Of a stretch of DNA of 64,000 bases, positions 10,095 through 24,200 are shown in pieces. Origin of the DNA: Euptelea pleiosperma (taxonomy: Eukaryota > Streptophyta > Magnoliopsida > Ranunculales > Eupteleaceae); assembly GCA_035048495.1 (NCBI GenBank), contig CM068540.1, positions 914,829 through 978,828 on the forward strand. The letters are read 5' to 3'. The position numbers and the translations under genes were made by a program. Position 1 is the first letter of the stretch. The number at the start of each line of letters is the position of its first letter. Under the pieces are notes generated by a model. The model saw only the letters and a list, made by a program, of their open reading frames with translations. It was not told the DNA's origin and did not search any database.

Positions 10095-10477
10095 ATGGCG
10101 GAGGTGATGAACATGCCAGTCGAATCTCTGGATCGCCGTCGCGACCGACAGTCAGAGAGGAAAGAAAAATCAGCAGACGACCCTCCGCCGCCGCCAAGAA
10201 AAAGAGACAGAGATTCGAGGGAGAGGAGAGACGAGAGGGACGTTGATCGCCCTCCCATTCGAAATCGAGATTACCACGATCGCAATCGCTCGCCTCCGCC
10301 AAAGGATAGGGAGAGGGAAAGGGAGAGGGATTACAAGCGCCGCAGCAGTCCTAGCCCTCCCCCTTATCGCGACCGTCGCCATTCACCCCCACCTTTCAAG
10401 CGTTCCCGCAGGGATGATGGTGGTTATGATGGCCGCCGCGGCAGCCCTAGGGGAGGCTTTGGACCCGATGACAGAAG
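10095..10477 (+). CDS. SE: SERRATE exon 1: RS/RE-rich disordered N-terminus
   Basis: It encodes residues 1-127 and two bases of codon 128. After MAEVMNMPVESLDRR comes alternating Arg/Asp/Glu sequence (RDSRERRDERDVDRPP). Then come Pro/Ser/Arg blocks with SP dipeptides (RRSSPSPPPYRDRRHSPPP) and GGYDGRRGSPRGGFGPDDR, all typical of the SE N-terminus. The exon is GC-rich compared with its surroundings. The donor is AAG|GTCAGT. If intron 1 is retained, the frame reads only 13 codons before a stop. Confidence 0.94.
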
Positions 10478-13400
10478 GTCAGTGTGTCTGTGCTTTTTCA
10501 ATTCCGGTTGTTTCAAATGATCCCGGGTCAAATTTATTGGAGCCATTACCTTTTCTTGTCGGAAGTTCAAGTTTGGCGAAGCTTCTCAATATTATTTTGT
10601 TCCTTAAGGATGGGTGTTGGGACTGTCCGCTTTCATATTAGTGCGTTTCGATCTAATTGCTTTAATAATCACTTCCTTTGAAATATTCCATCTGCAATTG
10701 AAGATGTTAACATTTCTGGTACGAGAACTTTTTTCCCATGGAGTCATGCTACCGATATTCACTTTTGAGTGGAAGTATGACATTTATTATCAGCTAGTAT
10801 TGATAGAACTGGCTGAATAGTTGCAGTTTATCCAACTACTTTATCTGCAACTTGAGAACCACCAGAGTATAATGGTCTTTGGTTGTTGAGCTACTAAAAA
10901 GGTACACTTAATCGTTGGGGAGAGTTTATTAGCAGTATTTTGTGTAGGGGTCCTAGGGGAGGAGTTCTTACTTCCTAGCTTTTTGTAATGCTAAGTTGAT
11001 CACACACAAACTCGAATCTGGAGGCTAGTGAGATGTATGATCTTTGCAACTTAATCTCATGATCAACGAGGGTTCCTCACAAAGAAACGACAGGAAAATA
11101 ATGAAGAGAAAATTTTCCACTCATTCGTCAATGTTACTAAAACTGTAAAAACATACTAATTAGTCTAAATCTCATAAGATCATATAAGAAACCCCTCAAA
11201 CATTCTAAATAATAAGTTCCCATAATTTAACTACATAGGCCCCTATAGAGCAAGGAACGTGAAAAACCCTACATGCCCTAAAACGGATCAAAAACTTTAT
11301 TGTGCAGAAAATCTCACTTCAGAAGGGACATTCACAAGTCTGGCGCAAAACGTGTGTATTGTGTCCTTGCCAGATGTATCCTTTTATCTTCTAACAAATG
11401 AGCCTAGATTGCCCTGGTTAAACGTTGTGACACGTTGTCAGGTTTTATCAGTTAGAGAGAGTGGCAGCAACAGGACATTAGAGGCAGGTGTGCGTGGTGT
11501 TATCCTTGGTCTGGTGCAAGCTGGTTGAGGGGGTGGCTTTACTCTCAAGATTAGATGTTATTGATTGGTCTTGGTTATCTGTTGGTTAGGTGCAGAGATT
11601 TTATTGCAGTTTTCTTACTGTGGTGTTATTCATCATGAATTGCACTAAGGTGATTGCATGCGGTACTATTAGCTTGATTTCTTTCCATTGCTGCATGATA
11701 CAATTTGTTTTGGTTGATGCTGAATCATCGATTCAATGTGAGCGGAGGTTGAAGCTTATAGATGGGTTGTCCACTTGCCCCTCCATTTGGTTCATCTTTC
11801 CCATGCTGAGTTTTAAAAAATGGTGTGCTTCTTAATTTGTCAGTTGTATTAACTAGAAGTGCAACTCTCTACGAGGAAAATGGATATCTTTGGGCTAGTC
11901 TTTTATATTCTTGATGGTGTTTGCTAGTTTTCTGCTCATACCCATGGGGATTTGCGCTTCCAATTGTGTTTATGTAAATGTAATTTATACATAGACATGT
12001 TGGCGTAAAAATGGATATAAAGTTTCAGACACACTAACTCTAAGAAACATGATATACTGACGTGCGTACATATTGAGGGAGATATATTTGAAATAGCTTA
12101 GTTTGTCTGAGCATGTTTTTAGATAGCTATCTGGTTTTGTTTTTTATCACTTAAGTATTTTTACATATGTATGTATAATGTCGTATACACGATGTTGAGT
12201 AATGGCTGAAAACGAGATTTTGGTTAAGTTAATTTTGTCTAAATGAGAGTATCAGACTGTCCTTGTCACATCGATTGTGTTGCATCAGTTTACATTTTGG
12301 TGTCCTTTTCATTGTAGTCATGTTTTAGAGAGGAGGCTTGGTGTGTTGTAAACGGAGCATCCGTCGGTGGTAGTTTATATTTTTTTGATAAGTAGCGGTA
12401 GTTTTTATTTTTAATTCATTAGAATTAAAGGAATAAAATTATATTGCGAGCTTGAGCTATGCAAGGACACTACGTTTTTCTAAGAATTTCCCGTGTTAGA
12501 CACCTTGCTATATTCACATGTAGGACATATGCAGATATGCTGACACACCTTTTCAAGCAAATCTCAATTTATTCAAACATTTGTTTTCAGCTATTACTTA
12601 TATACAGTTAATGTGATTTTAATGTATATTTGCTTAATTTAAATACACTATTTCCATATTGTATACTTAACATGGACTAAAGTATTTAAAATATATATCT
12701 TTCAACAGAAGGAATAAAGTACAAACTTGTCAAAGTATGGGTTTGTGGGGCAGCGTGTCTAACACTCCGTATCAATGTTGGACATCGACACATGTGTCCA
12801 CGTGTTTTTGTTATATAGTTTGCGAGAGAGATTAAAGAAAAAGAAATAAATCGTATGGGTGGACCCAACCCTCTAATGTCTGCCACATATATAGTAGGTC
12901 AAGTTGAAGTCGATCACGTGGGCGTCATCCCATGTGCATGTCTACAAGAAACTTATCGTTCCAACACATCATCATCATTATAAGCTTTATCCCACCGATA
13001 TGGAGTCTGTTACACTAATCTCGTTCCTCTATTCAATTCCGTCTAAAGCCATTTCTTCTGTTAAGACAAGCTCTATAAAATTTTCCCTTAAAACCCATTT
13101 AATGTTGGTTTTGGCCTTCCCTTTGCCCTTTCAAACCCCTCGACTTGTACATTTCTCCTCACTAGTGCTGTCATTGGTTTTCATTGTACATGACCAAACT
13201 TTCTCAATGGAAATTTTCTTATTTTGTCGCCTATAGGGGTTATTCATTTATTTTCACTAATGCTTTCATTTTTATTTTGTCTTTCCTAGTCTTTCTACAT
13301 ATCCATCTCCACATCCTCATATCGACTACACTTATTTTATGAACATCTGTTCTATAAAGCATCTCCGGTCTTAATGCCATCTTATATAATTCTCCTTTTA

Positions 13401-16400
13401 ATTTGATTGGTACGCGCTGATCACATGGCACTTCAGAAGCACATCTCCATGTTAGCCTCCCATATCCAATTTTATAGGCAACACCCTCAATCTCTCTTCG
13501 TCCTTATGAATGATAGAGCCAAGGTAACGAAATTGGTCACTTTGGGGTATCTCTTGGTTATCAATTTTAATTGGTAGATCATTTTTATGTGCTTCCTTAC
13601 TAAAATTGCATTCCATATACTCTGTCTTGGTTAGACTTATTTAAAAACTCTTGGACCCCTAAGTTTTCAATTCTAACTTTGCATTTACCTTCTCTTTTGT
13701 TTCATCAACTACATATTTGATAGTTTTCCAGCTACGTATTTGGGTCTTCCATTATGGGCTAGCTGCAGATCTTAAGGCTCTTTGGGATCCCGTTATTGAG
13801 AGATTTGGGAATTGGCTAGCCACTTGGAAGTCGAGGTACCTTTTTAAAGGGGGAAAACTAGTATTGATTAAAAGCACCCTCTCTAGTTTGCCCATTTTAT
13901 TATTTGTCGCTCTTTTCCATCCCTAGGAGTGTACTGAAGACCCTGGAGACGTTTATGAGGGACTTTTTGTGGTATGACAGGGGTGAGGTTTCCAAATTTC
14001 ATCTGGTAGACTGGAAGACTGTGTGTAGTTCCAAGACTCATGGGGGTTTAGGGATTAGAAACATTTTTGTTATGAATGAAGCATTGTTGGGCAAGTGGTC
14101 GTGGAGGTTTGGAGTGGAGACCACGAGCCTTTGGAGGAAGGCTATAGTGGGCAAATATGAGATCTCGATCAGTTCATATGACTTATGGTTGTAGTGTTTG
14201 GAGGGGCATCATGAAGATTTCTTGGGTCTTTTCCATTGGTTTTCAGTACAAGGTGGGGTATGGGATACGGTTAGATTTTGGGAGGACAGGTGGTGTGGAG
14301 AAACCTATTTGAAAAATAATTTTCTGGATCTTTTCTCCATTTATGATAAGAAGAATTGCTCTGTTCAGGAGTGTTCGACCTGGGCAGGGGATATGTCTTG
14401 GAATTTCAGTTTCAGTAAAAGTCTTAATGATTTGGAAATTGAGTTAGCCTCTTGTGTCGCCTTATGGGTTGCCACATATCCCCCTTGGTACAGGACAAGC
14501 GTATGTGGAGATGGTCAGTTTTCGGTTCGTTATTTTTATATGGCTTCTCACCGGCCCATAGGCTATTTCGTTTGGAGTTCCAAAATTCCATCCAAGATCA
14601 CCTTTTTATGTGGATTGCTTCTCTGGATAAGATTTTGACAGTTGATCACTTGATCTCGAGAAGGATTGTTATTGTGGATTTTTGCTCGATGTGTAAACAT
14701 TGGAGGAATCAGTTAATCACCTTCTCTTGCATTGTGATGTAGTGAGAGTAGTGTGGTCTTCACTTTGGTGGATTTTGGGATGTCTTGGGTTATGCATTGG
14801 ACTTTGATGGACCTAGTCTCTACTTGGCATTCTAATGCCTTTTCCTCTGAAGGGCGTGTTTTATGGCGGATTCTTCATTTTACGATTTGCCAGGGCTTTT
14901 GGAAGGAGATGAATAGTAGTCTTTGAAGGCAAGAAGAAGAGGCGGCAAGGGTCATTCTCAACAAAAGGGCCTATGTTCCCCTGGTCTAACGCTTTTCAAT
15001 AGTGTAGAAGTCTTTTTTTTTAAGACTTCCATATTTCGTTGGGACCTTGTTTGCTCAAGAGATGGTCGTTAGATACTTTTTTTTAGCTTGTTTGTCTTTG
15101 CTTTTGTTTCTAGCTTTGTTGTTGTTGCTGTAGTCCTTTGCAGGTCATCTCAACCTCTTAGGCTTGCTTTGTTCTTTGTAGGCGTTTGCCTTTAATAAAT
15201 TTTATACTTTTAAAAATATATATTTCATTTGGCTTTTATAAATGCTCAATTCTTTGTGTAAATCTTTTTTGACTATCCAACTTATTGTTATGGTGCAGGT
15301 TTGGTTATGATTATGCTGCGGGATATGAACGAGGTGGCATGGGGGGTAGACCTGGTTATGCCGATGAAAGGCCTCATGGTCGGTATATGAATCGCTCTTC
15401 CGGTGGCTATCAAAGTGGGCCGTCTGGTAATTGTTCATTTAACTTTGAATTGAACTTGAGTGGATTATTTAAATTTAATGGTACTTCACATCTTGAACAT
15501 AAATCTTTAATAGGTCTCATACTCTAGTGTCTCCATTATTTCAATACATTCATCTATTATGGTCTATGGAATTTTTCTTTTAGGGGTTTCTTAATCCCCC
15601 TTTCCTGCATTTTTTGTTTAAGTATTTAGTCACCCATGCCTTGGAAAAATACATTTATTTTCAATATGTAAGAATATACTCTTAGAATCTGATGTTAAAT
15701 TTATATGTATTAATCTTTTTGGGATTTGGTCCATGATCTGAAATTCCATAGATAAGTTACATATATATGTCATGCAATATGCGCATTTTAGGATTTCCAA
15801 ATCATTTTGTTTGTGTTTATATATGCATGGGTGCTATACAGATTAAGCTTGTACTATTGTTTGGTTTGCTCGTATAATATTAAAATTAGAAACAACTTCT
15901 ACCGAAACCTTGATGCAAATTTGGACCCCAACATGCAAATCTGGCGACTGCAGCATAATAATGCTGCTCAATCCCAAACAGGGGCAGGGACTGAGGAATT
16001 AAGGCATGAACTCTCTGCAAACTGTTGCTTTATGTGCTCTGCCCGAATAGTTTCTTATGCAACAATGAATTTCTATTTTTTCAAAAGCTTAGCATAAAGC
16101 AGGTAAAAAGACAAACAAAATTCCAAATGCTTTGTTAGAGGACATGCCGCCACACTCGTTAGAAATTAGGACATAGTTTTGTTGTAAATCTTTTATTCTT
16201 AAACACATACATTTATAGAAATGGCATACCATTCTAGTATATGCTTATGCATTTATATACCCTAATTGTTACTCACCATTGTGGAAGTCCTTTGATTTCC
16301 ATGATTTTCCTGGTAAGAAGCTAAAAGATCTAGATAGTACTGGAAAAGAGAGGTATTTAGCAGGGTGGAGGCATAAAAGAACTCTGTATTGGAGGGAATT

Positions 16401-18176
16401 GCCTGTGTTGATAAGCTGGAGGAAGTTGCTGGTATATCCATGGAAAATAAATCAAGAAAGTGGAGTACAGAGGTAGAAGAATATAAAGAATTTTCAATGT
16501 ATGGCAAATGCTAGAAGCAGGTGCAACCTATTTTACCCAGGTTCTTCAAAATGGGTGCTGTACACCTGTGTTGGATACTTCAATTTTAAGTGTAAATGCT
16601 GTGTACATGCCATTTTGGGGTTGTATCCTTTGTGTATCTTGGTAATATAGGGTGCAAAACTATTCTTGTATGAAGCGTTTTCCAGGCTCTGGATTGACCT
16701 TAGCAACTTAAGTGTTTAGGTTACCTTTTATCTCTTCTCTTGGCCTTTCTTTAGGGTCTATTATCAATCGATGACATTGTGGGCCGGTGGTGGTAATATT
16801 TGAGATAAGACTTGTGTCATAGAAAAAAGGTTACCCATCCAAAGGAGTTAAAACTTGAGAGGGACTTTTTGTGGAATGGAAAGAATGATAAAAAAAAATC
16901 ATTTGGTTGAATGGAAATTGGTGAGTAGTCAGTCACAAGGAAATGATCCTATAACCATTAAGGTAGATAAATATAGTTCTTCTGTGTAAGTGGCTTTGTA
17001 GGTTCAGGGAAGAAACCAAAAGCTTATGGAGGGGGCAAGGTTTCTTGGTAAGCTGGTTGAACAAAATGTCTTGACCAAGACAAAGGAGACGGAAAGAGAC
17101 AATGGAAAAAGAGTATGTATCAATATGCATTAAGCCATTTTTAATGCATAAAATAGGCTACAAACTTGTTTTTAAGCATTTATACGTGTTATCAAAGGCA
17201 CATTTACTGTTAAAATAAGCTTTAAAACAGTTTTAGTACTTACATTGAACTTTTGGCACGATTATCAGAATGAGATGTCTCGGCTGAGACTGAACGAGAT
17301 TTTGAACCATGGAGAAAGGTGATTGAAAGCAAATTCGGTAGTGGAATCCTTAGATGGAATGGCAATGAAGTTAACATCTAGTTATGGAGTTAGCCTTTGG
17401 AGAGGTATTAATAAGTTCACAAGAACTTCTAGTGCATCTTCTCTAAGGTAGGTACAGGGAATAGGGTAAGATTTGGGAGGGTGTATTGTTTGGAGAGCTC
17501 CCTCTTTGCTGTGCATATTTGGATTTCTTTGACAAGAAGGATCAGAGAGGAATTCTATGAGAGGATAATGGAGCGAGTGTTGTGTAACCCAAAGTATAGA
17601 AGAAATTTAAATGATTGGGAAACGAAGCATGTGGCTGATTTTCTAGCTTAGAGGGGGCCACCATATATAATTGCTTAGAGGATAGGCGGGTTTGGAAATG
17701 GATTCTAATGGCAAATTTTTGGTCCTTTTATTCCCCTAGAGGCTTGGCAAGCTTTCTTCGGTTTATTGGCATTCAATGGGCCATATTTAGGAGTTCGATG
17801 GAACATTATATAAGGTGGTGGACTGAAGCATTCGAAATGCTGGATTTATGTTGTGGAAAGTGTTGCCTTTTGCATGGTGTTGGGGTATATAGAAAGAAAG
17901 AAATAGTCGGATTTCAACGAATGAGATTGGTTCGTTGGAGTTAGTGATAGAAAGGGGATAGGATCTATTTATTCCATTGGTCAACCATCATTAAAGAATT
18001 CAAAGCTATCAAATTTAATACATTCTCTAATAGATGGGAAGCATCGATACATGGTATCTACCTTGAAGGATGATTTGTAGACTTCTCTCTCTCTCTCTCT
18101 CTCTCTATTACTTTTGATAAGTGTAGTATATAATTATATATAAGAATCAAGGGAAATGCCTTTTATGACTTAAGAG

Positions 18177-18212
<36 letters not shown>

Positions 18213-21200
18213 TTATTTATATTATGAGGCTCTCTAACCTTCACATTACAGCTACATCAACGCTTATGTTATTATTGTTGTGTTTATACCATTTATATGA
18301 CACGGGTCCTATGTTGGTGCATCCCGAGGTCTGTTATTCCATTGGTGAACAGTAATTATATAGTATGTCTCATTGTTTTTTATTTAAAAACCTTAAGAAC
18401 ATATTTTTCAAGTAAGGAATTGCTTGTGTTGAATAACTGTTATTCCTATATGTTACTTTATTGTATCGATACTTGTATGGAATATAGGCTTTGGTTTGTA
18501 TATATAGTATAAACATATATCAACTTTGGCCTTATTTTTTTAATAAATCGTATAGGGGTACTTTGAGATTCCTTTCTTTATTGCCTATCGCATTATAATT
18601 ATTACTTTTGCTTTCTTAGATGCACATACAGTTTAAGTATAGATGTAGTTAAGTGTAAAAATCTTAATTGTATGATATTTGTTATATACTATACTTGGGT
18701 GTAGTTTAAAGTATCTTATCGTAGAGTTGGATACGTATTGGTTTTTCAACTTACGGTATGATGCATACGGGATGCATTGATACACGTCAAGAGTTAATTT
18801 AATTAATCAAAATAATTGTCTAAATGTGTTATAAATAGTATAATAATTGCACTAAACGTATTTTTAGCTTACCTAAGCATTAATTATAGTTTAGTGTAAT
18901 TTTTTTTTGATAAGTATAAGAATGTATTGAAAAGGCAAAAGCTAAGCAAACTACAAGGGAACCAGCTCTAGAGGTTGAGGTGACCTACTAAAAACTGATT
19001 TAAAGCTAAAACAAAGACAAAAAGACGATGCTATCAGCATCATTCATCCCTAGAACACAAAAGGTCCCATATAAAGACAAAGTCTTCAAAGAAGATCCCT
19101 CTACAATCCTTGAACATCTTCAACCACAAACTCCATTGTATCTTAGCGTAAAACTGGTGAACAAAACTGTGCTTCTTTTTAGTATATATGGTATATGGGT
19201 AGTTTAATTGCTTGTATTTATTCAGACTGAGTCATTAGCGTTTCAGGGGGATTCAAGGCGAGTCACGGGCAATCCAGTGTCATGATTTACACCTGGATCT
19301 TGATCTGGCTCATGGCGATACCACTGTGATACAAAGCATTAGCACATTGCCCCACCCTCCTAAACTCCATCCGCCAACACGTCCATACAACTTATTCCAT
19401 ATGTTGAGAGGTGTTCATAAATTTCTTAAGTTAACGTCAAGTGTTACAATCATATAAATATTAATATTTGAATAAATTTAGATTTGTTTGAAAAGATGTG
19501 TTGGTAGGTATCTGACATGTGAGTACGACACGGTGTGTCCAACCCTCTAAATTCTTAGAAAATCGAGTGTCTTTGTTACATAGGTCTAGAGTAATGTATC
19601 GAAGAAGTGTGTTAGTGATTTTTCCAGTGTACTGTACAATGTTGAATACATATTGTACAACACAGCAGTTTCCAGCTTTTCCAGTAATTTGAGCAATACC
19701 TATATTATAAACCTTGTGATGTAGCTGTTTAAAGTAGCCCTTTGGTTTATTTTACCTGGTGCAGCATGAATACGTCCCTGTGTATATCATGGCTAATAAA
19801 TTTACCCTAAAAAATAGTGTCAATTCGGGTATGAAATCCATTTTGAACTGCTTGGTGACATAGCTCTGGATTAATTGTTAATTTATTTGTATCTTTCACT
19901 GATACACCATCTAATATGACAATGATTTTTTTTCCTTACAAAAAAAACTTACTTCCCCTTTTTGGATAACCTAGAACATATTGCATTTTATCCTTTTTGC
20001 AGATTGGGATTCAGGTCGTGGGGGTTACAATGATGCATCAAACGCAGGGAGTATGCAAAGGTTAGCATTTCACCATGCCTGTACTAGGCAAGAATCATTT
20101 GATCCATTTTTCTGTTCAAGGGGATTGAGGTTCATACTGTTACCACTATTCTAGATTCTTTCAGTTGACATCTTGTCGTCTCACAATGTTCTCACAATTG
20201 CCTGAATTATTTGATGGCCATGTTTTATGTTGAACTTGATTATATTTTATAAGGATATATTTGCAGATGAAAAAATGCTATTGTGTACCTTTTTTGTAAT
20301 TCATTCTAAGCTAAATATTGACCTTGAGTCAGTGTCATGGGAATGATGTTAGGAACTATATGTGCACAGCTATAAAACTGGTAACTTGGTTTTGATATGT
20401 TTGGATCCTTTGAGAGTCTGAGACACAGTCCTACATGGTGACTTAGGTTAGCATGATTTTCTAATTTGGTAACTATATGAAATTCTGAAAGATAGAAAAA
20501 GGGTAGTGAAATAGTTGAAAAGAAAAAGAATGCTATGAAGAGTTATCTTCATTTTTATATCATTAATTATTCATCATCATAACCTTTTTCCAACGGTATG
20601 GGGTTGGCTGCATGAATCCTATTCCTCCATTCAATCCTATCTGAAGCTATCTCTTTCGTTAAAGCAAGTTTCTTAAAATCTCCTCTCATAACCTCACTCT
20701 ATGCCCACTTTGGCCTTCCTCTCGCCCCTTTAGGTCCTTTTACCTGCACATTCCTCTTCACTTACGTAACAAGGACACTGCACTTTTAGGGTTTTTTGCC
20801 GTGTCGGACACCTCGACACCCGGACACGCGTGTCGACACTTACCGACACACATCTGGACACTCATGACCGTGTCACCCCTTATTTTAATAATTTTTAATA
20901 TCAAATTGATTTCTAAAAGCAGGTTGGTGTGTTCCATCCTCCATACAACAATAGACTAATAAATATTTTCTGCTTTATTTTCTATTTTTTTGTTATTTTA
21001 TTAATAATTTTAAGCATTCATATATATTAATATCTTTTAATAAATATATGTACGGATGTGTCTCCGTATCGGATTTTTTTAGGTTGTCGTGTCGGACACC
21101 TCGTATCCGTGTTGGACACTGACACCCGTGTCGGTGTCCTTGTTACATAGCTCTTCATTAGTGCTGTCATTGGTCTTTGTTGTACATGACGAAACCATCT

Positions 21201-24200
21201 CAACCGACTTTCCCTCATTTTGTCACTTATTGGGGCTATTCCTATATTTTCACGAATGCGTTTGTTTCAAATTTTGTCATTCCTTGTCTTACCACACATC
21301 CATCTCAACATTCTCATCTCGGTTATTCTCATTTTATGAACATGTTGTTTCTTGATTGCTCAACATTCTGCTTTATAAAGCATCGCCGTTCTTATTGTTG
21401 TCTTATAGAATTTTCTTTTTAGTCTAATTGGCACACGTCGATCACATAGCACTCTAGAAGCACACCTCCACTTTAGCTACCCGTTTCTAATTCTATGGGC
21501 AACATCCTCTGCAATCTCTCCTTATGAATAATAGAACCAAGGTAACGAAATTGATCACTACGAGGTGTCTTCTGGTTGTCAATTTTAATTGGCAGACCAT
21601 CTCTATATGCGTCCTTATAAAAATTGCATTTCATTGGTATGACTTATTTTAAAACTTTTATCTACCAAAGCATTCCTCCGGATATGAGCAGTTGCTTCAT
21701 CATTAATTGTGCAGGAATGAAAAATTGTCTTCATAGATATGCAGTTATGGAAAAACTATAAACAATGATTAAGTGAATATTATTTAAATACCCGCACTCT
21801 CTAAAGCATTTGTTGATACACATTAGTAAACTATCCCACCCCTCTTATTGTTTGCCTTATTGCGATATTTGATGGTTCTAACGAGGGAGATCAATAATGC
21901 CCTAAACCAAACTTTTCAAACCATATGGTAAAATGTATAAGAGGGGTAGGATATAGTGTCTTACCCACTCTTACAAATTTTACCATATGAACTCTGTATA
22001 ACAAGTATACTCAATGTTCCTACAAAAATGCTATTTAGACACATTTTTGACGCGTCAACAAGTCTACTTAGAAAAAGGACTTTATTCATGTATTTTTCTT
22101 GTTTATTTTGTATTCAATATATGCTTAATATTTAGTTTCAATGTCTTGTATTAGTCTAGATTTCTTTATATGTATGATCTTGTGGATTAATTATCTACAC
22201 AAGAGCATGACTTTCCTCGTTATAATTAAACTGTTTGGATGTGTGTCTAACTTAGAGAGTTAACAAGGTCTTGATTTTGGATCCCATCCAACCAGTAGGG
22301 TTGATTTTGAACAAAAAAAATCACCTTCAGCCGATTTATAGTGAATAACTCACCCCCATCTCAATGTCCCATAAGGATGTTGAGATCGATACCGGCGGCA
22401 TAGTTTCCATTATCAATATATGGATTGTTAAGCTAGTCCATCCTTTGCCGTATTTGGTTTTTGTTTCAATATTATAGTGACCATGAAGGAAGTCATGGTA
22501 GAGGGAAAATAAAAAGAAAGCCCTGCTGCTGGAATCCCTAAGTTGATTTAAAAAGAACTTTTAAATGCTGTTCATGTGTATTTATCCACTTAAAGTTGAA
22601 GAATATTGTGTTTGGTTCCTCTTTCATTCGATGCCTACTGCTTTTTATTAAGAAGGCAATAATTCACATTAGATTACTTTAATTCCAGTCTGACAAGTCA
22701 ATTTTTTTAAAGAATTTAAGTTTCTTTTGTTATTGACGTGACATAAGAGCTAATCAAATTTCTTCTATTACAATTTTCTCAATATTCATATTGAAAATAG
22801 TATATTGAGCAAATATAATTCGTTAGTGCATAAATAGATAATATCTGTCTACTAAGGTTATGAAAAGCATTAGGATGGTAGTTATCGACGTAATCAAACC
22901 GTGGCCTAGTCGACAATTTAGCTTGGTTGGCACTTGTAGTCTCTGAAACCTGGCTCATGCGGACATTGGCTTAACTCGATTTTAGAGTTTTAATTAAGTT
23001 TGTTAATAACTTAGTATCATTGAATAGTGACAAGGGTTTGACTACATTGACAGTAACAAACTTAATTAAAACTGTAAAATCGAGTTAAGTCAATGCCCGC
23101 ATGAGCCAAGTTTCAGACACTACAGGTGGACTTGCCCCCTAGCACCTTTGACATTATTGGTGGTTATGAATGTTCATGTGATGATGTGATCCACTCCAAC
23201 TGGATGAGACGCAAGAAAGGAGGAACTGCCTTTATTGATCAAAGAGGGAGTGAGACAGCCAAGCAGTTTGTGGTTTCTTTCTGGTAGCTAGGAAGCTGAG
23301 TTGAATTAGCAGTCCTCATGTCAATCAAGAAAGCAAGTGGTGACCTGCACTACTGCTAATTTGCACTGCAATTACTGATCGTCTTATAATTCTTAGAATT
23401 TGAGTAGATGCATATTGTGTGTATGGAGAAGGAGAGCATCAGTCATCTATTCATTCGTTGTAACGTGGCATGGGAAGTTTAGGGATTATTTTTTTTCCTT
23501 CTCTGGTTGGTGTTCTTCCTAGAAATATTTTGGCTCTATTCTCAAATTGATTGCTTGGTCCCTTTGGTCCTAGAGAATCTAAAGTAAAATTCTTCCTTTT
23601 GCTTTTTGTTTGGTGCTAAGAGAAGAACGCGATATAATGATTTCAGATGTTTGTAATTAGGGCTGTCAATGAATCGGATTATATCCAAAACCTGATCCGA
23701 TCTGATCTGGAAAAATCAAATTTGGATGTAAGTATTGGATTCAGATTCGGATTCGGGATGTAAGTATTGGATTCGGATTCGGGATTTATAATCTGAAAAT
23801 CTATCAGATCGGATTTGGATTAACCTCAATCCGATATTGATATGTTCTGAAACATTATATATGTTATATGTATAATTATTATACATATAACACACACACA
23901 TATAAATATATATATATATATATATCCAACTCTCCCTCTATGAAAACGGGTAGGATTTGGGTCGGGGGCAAAGGCTTAGGACAGGATTAGCATTTACGCC
24001 CCTTGCTTCCGACCCCTCGAGTCCAGTCTCAGGACCGGTAAAGTGCCAACCAGCCATTCACCAGACAACAAAAGACAATATAGCTCCTTGCTTCCTCAAG
24101 TCTCTTAGGTTATCTTTGGGTGTTAACAATGGATTCATTGGGGTGGGTTGATCCATATCTCCGGGAACTTTACAAATTTATCTCTCTGACCCTACCCGTG

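Noticed and set aside
10037..10382. Minus-strand and shifted open frames opposite SERRATE exon 1
   Set aside because: They are shadows of the GC-rich Arg/Pro coding frame of exon 1.
18083..18208. CRISPR-like or other ordered array
   Set aside because: These are plain CT and AT microsatellites. No spacer-repeat structure occurs anywhere in the window.
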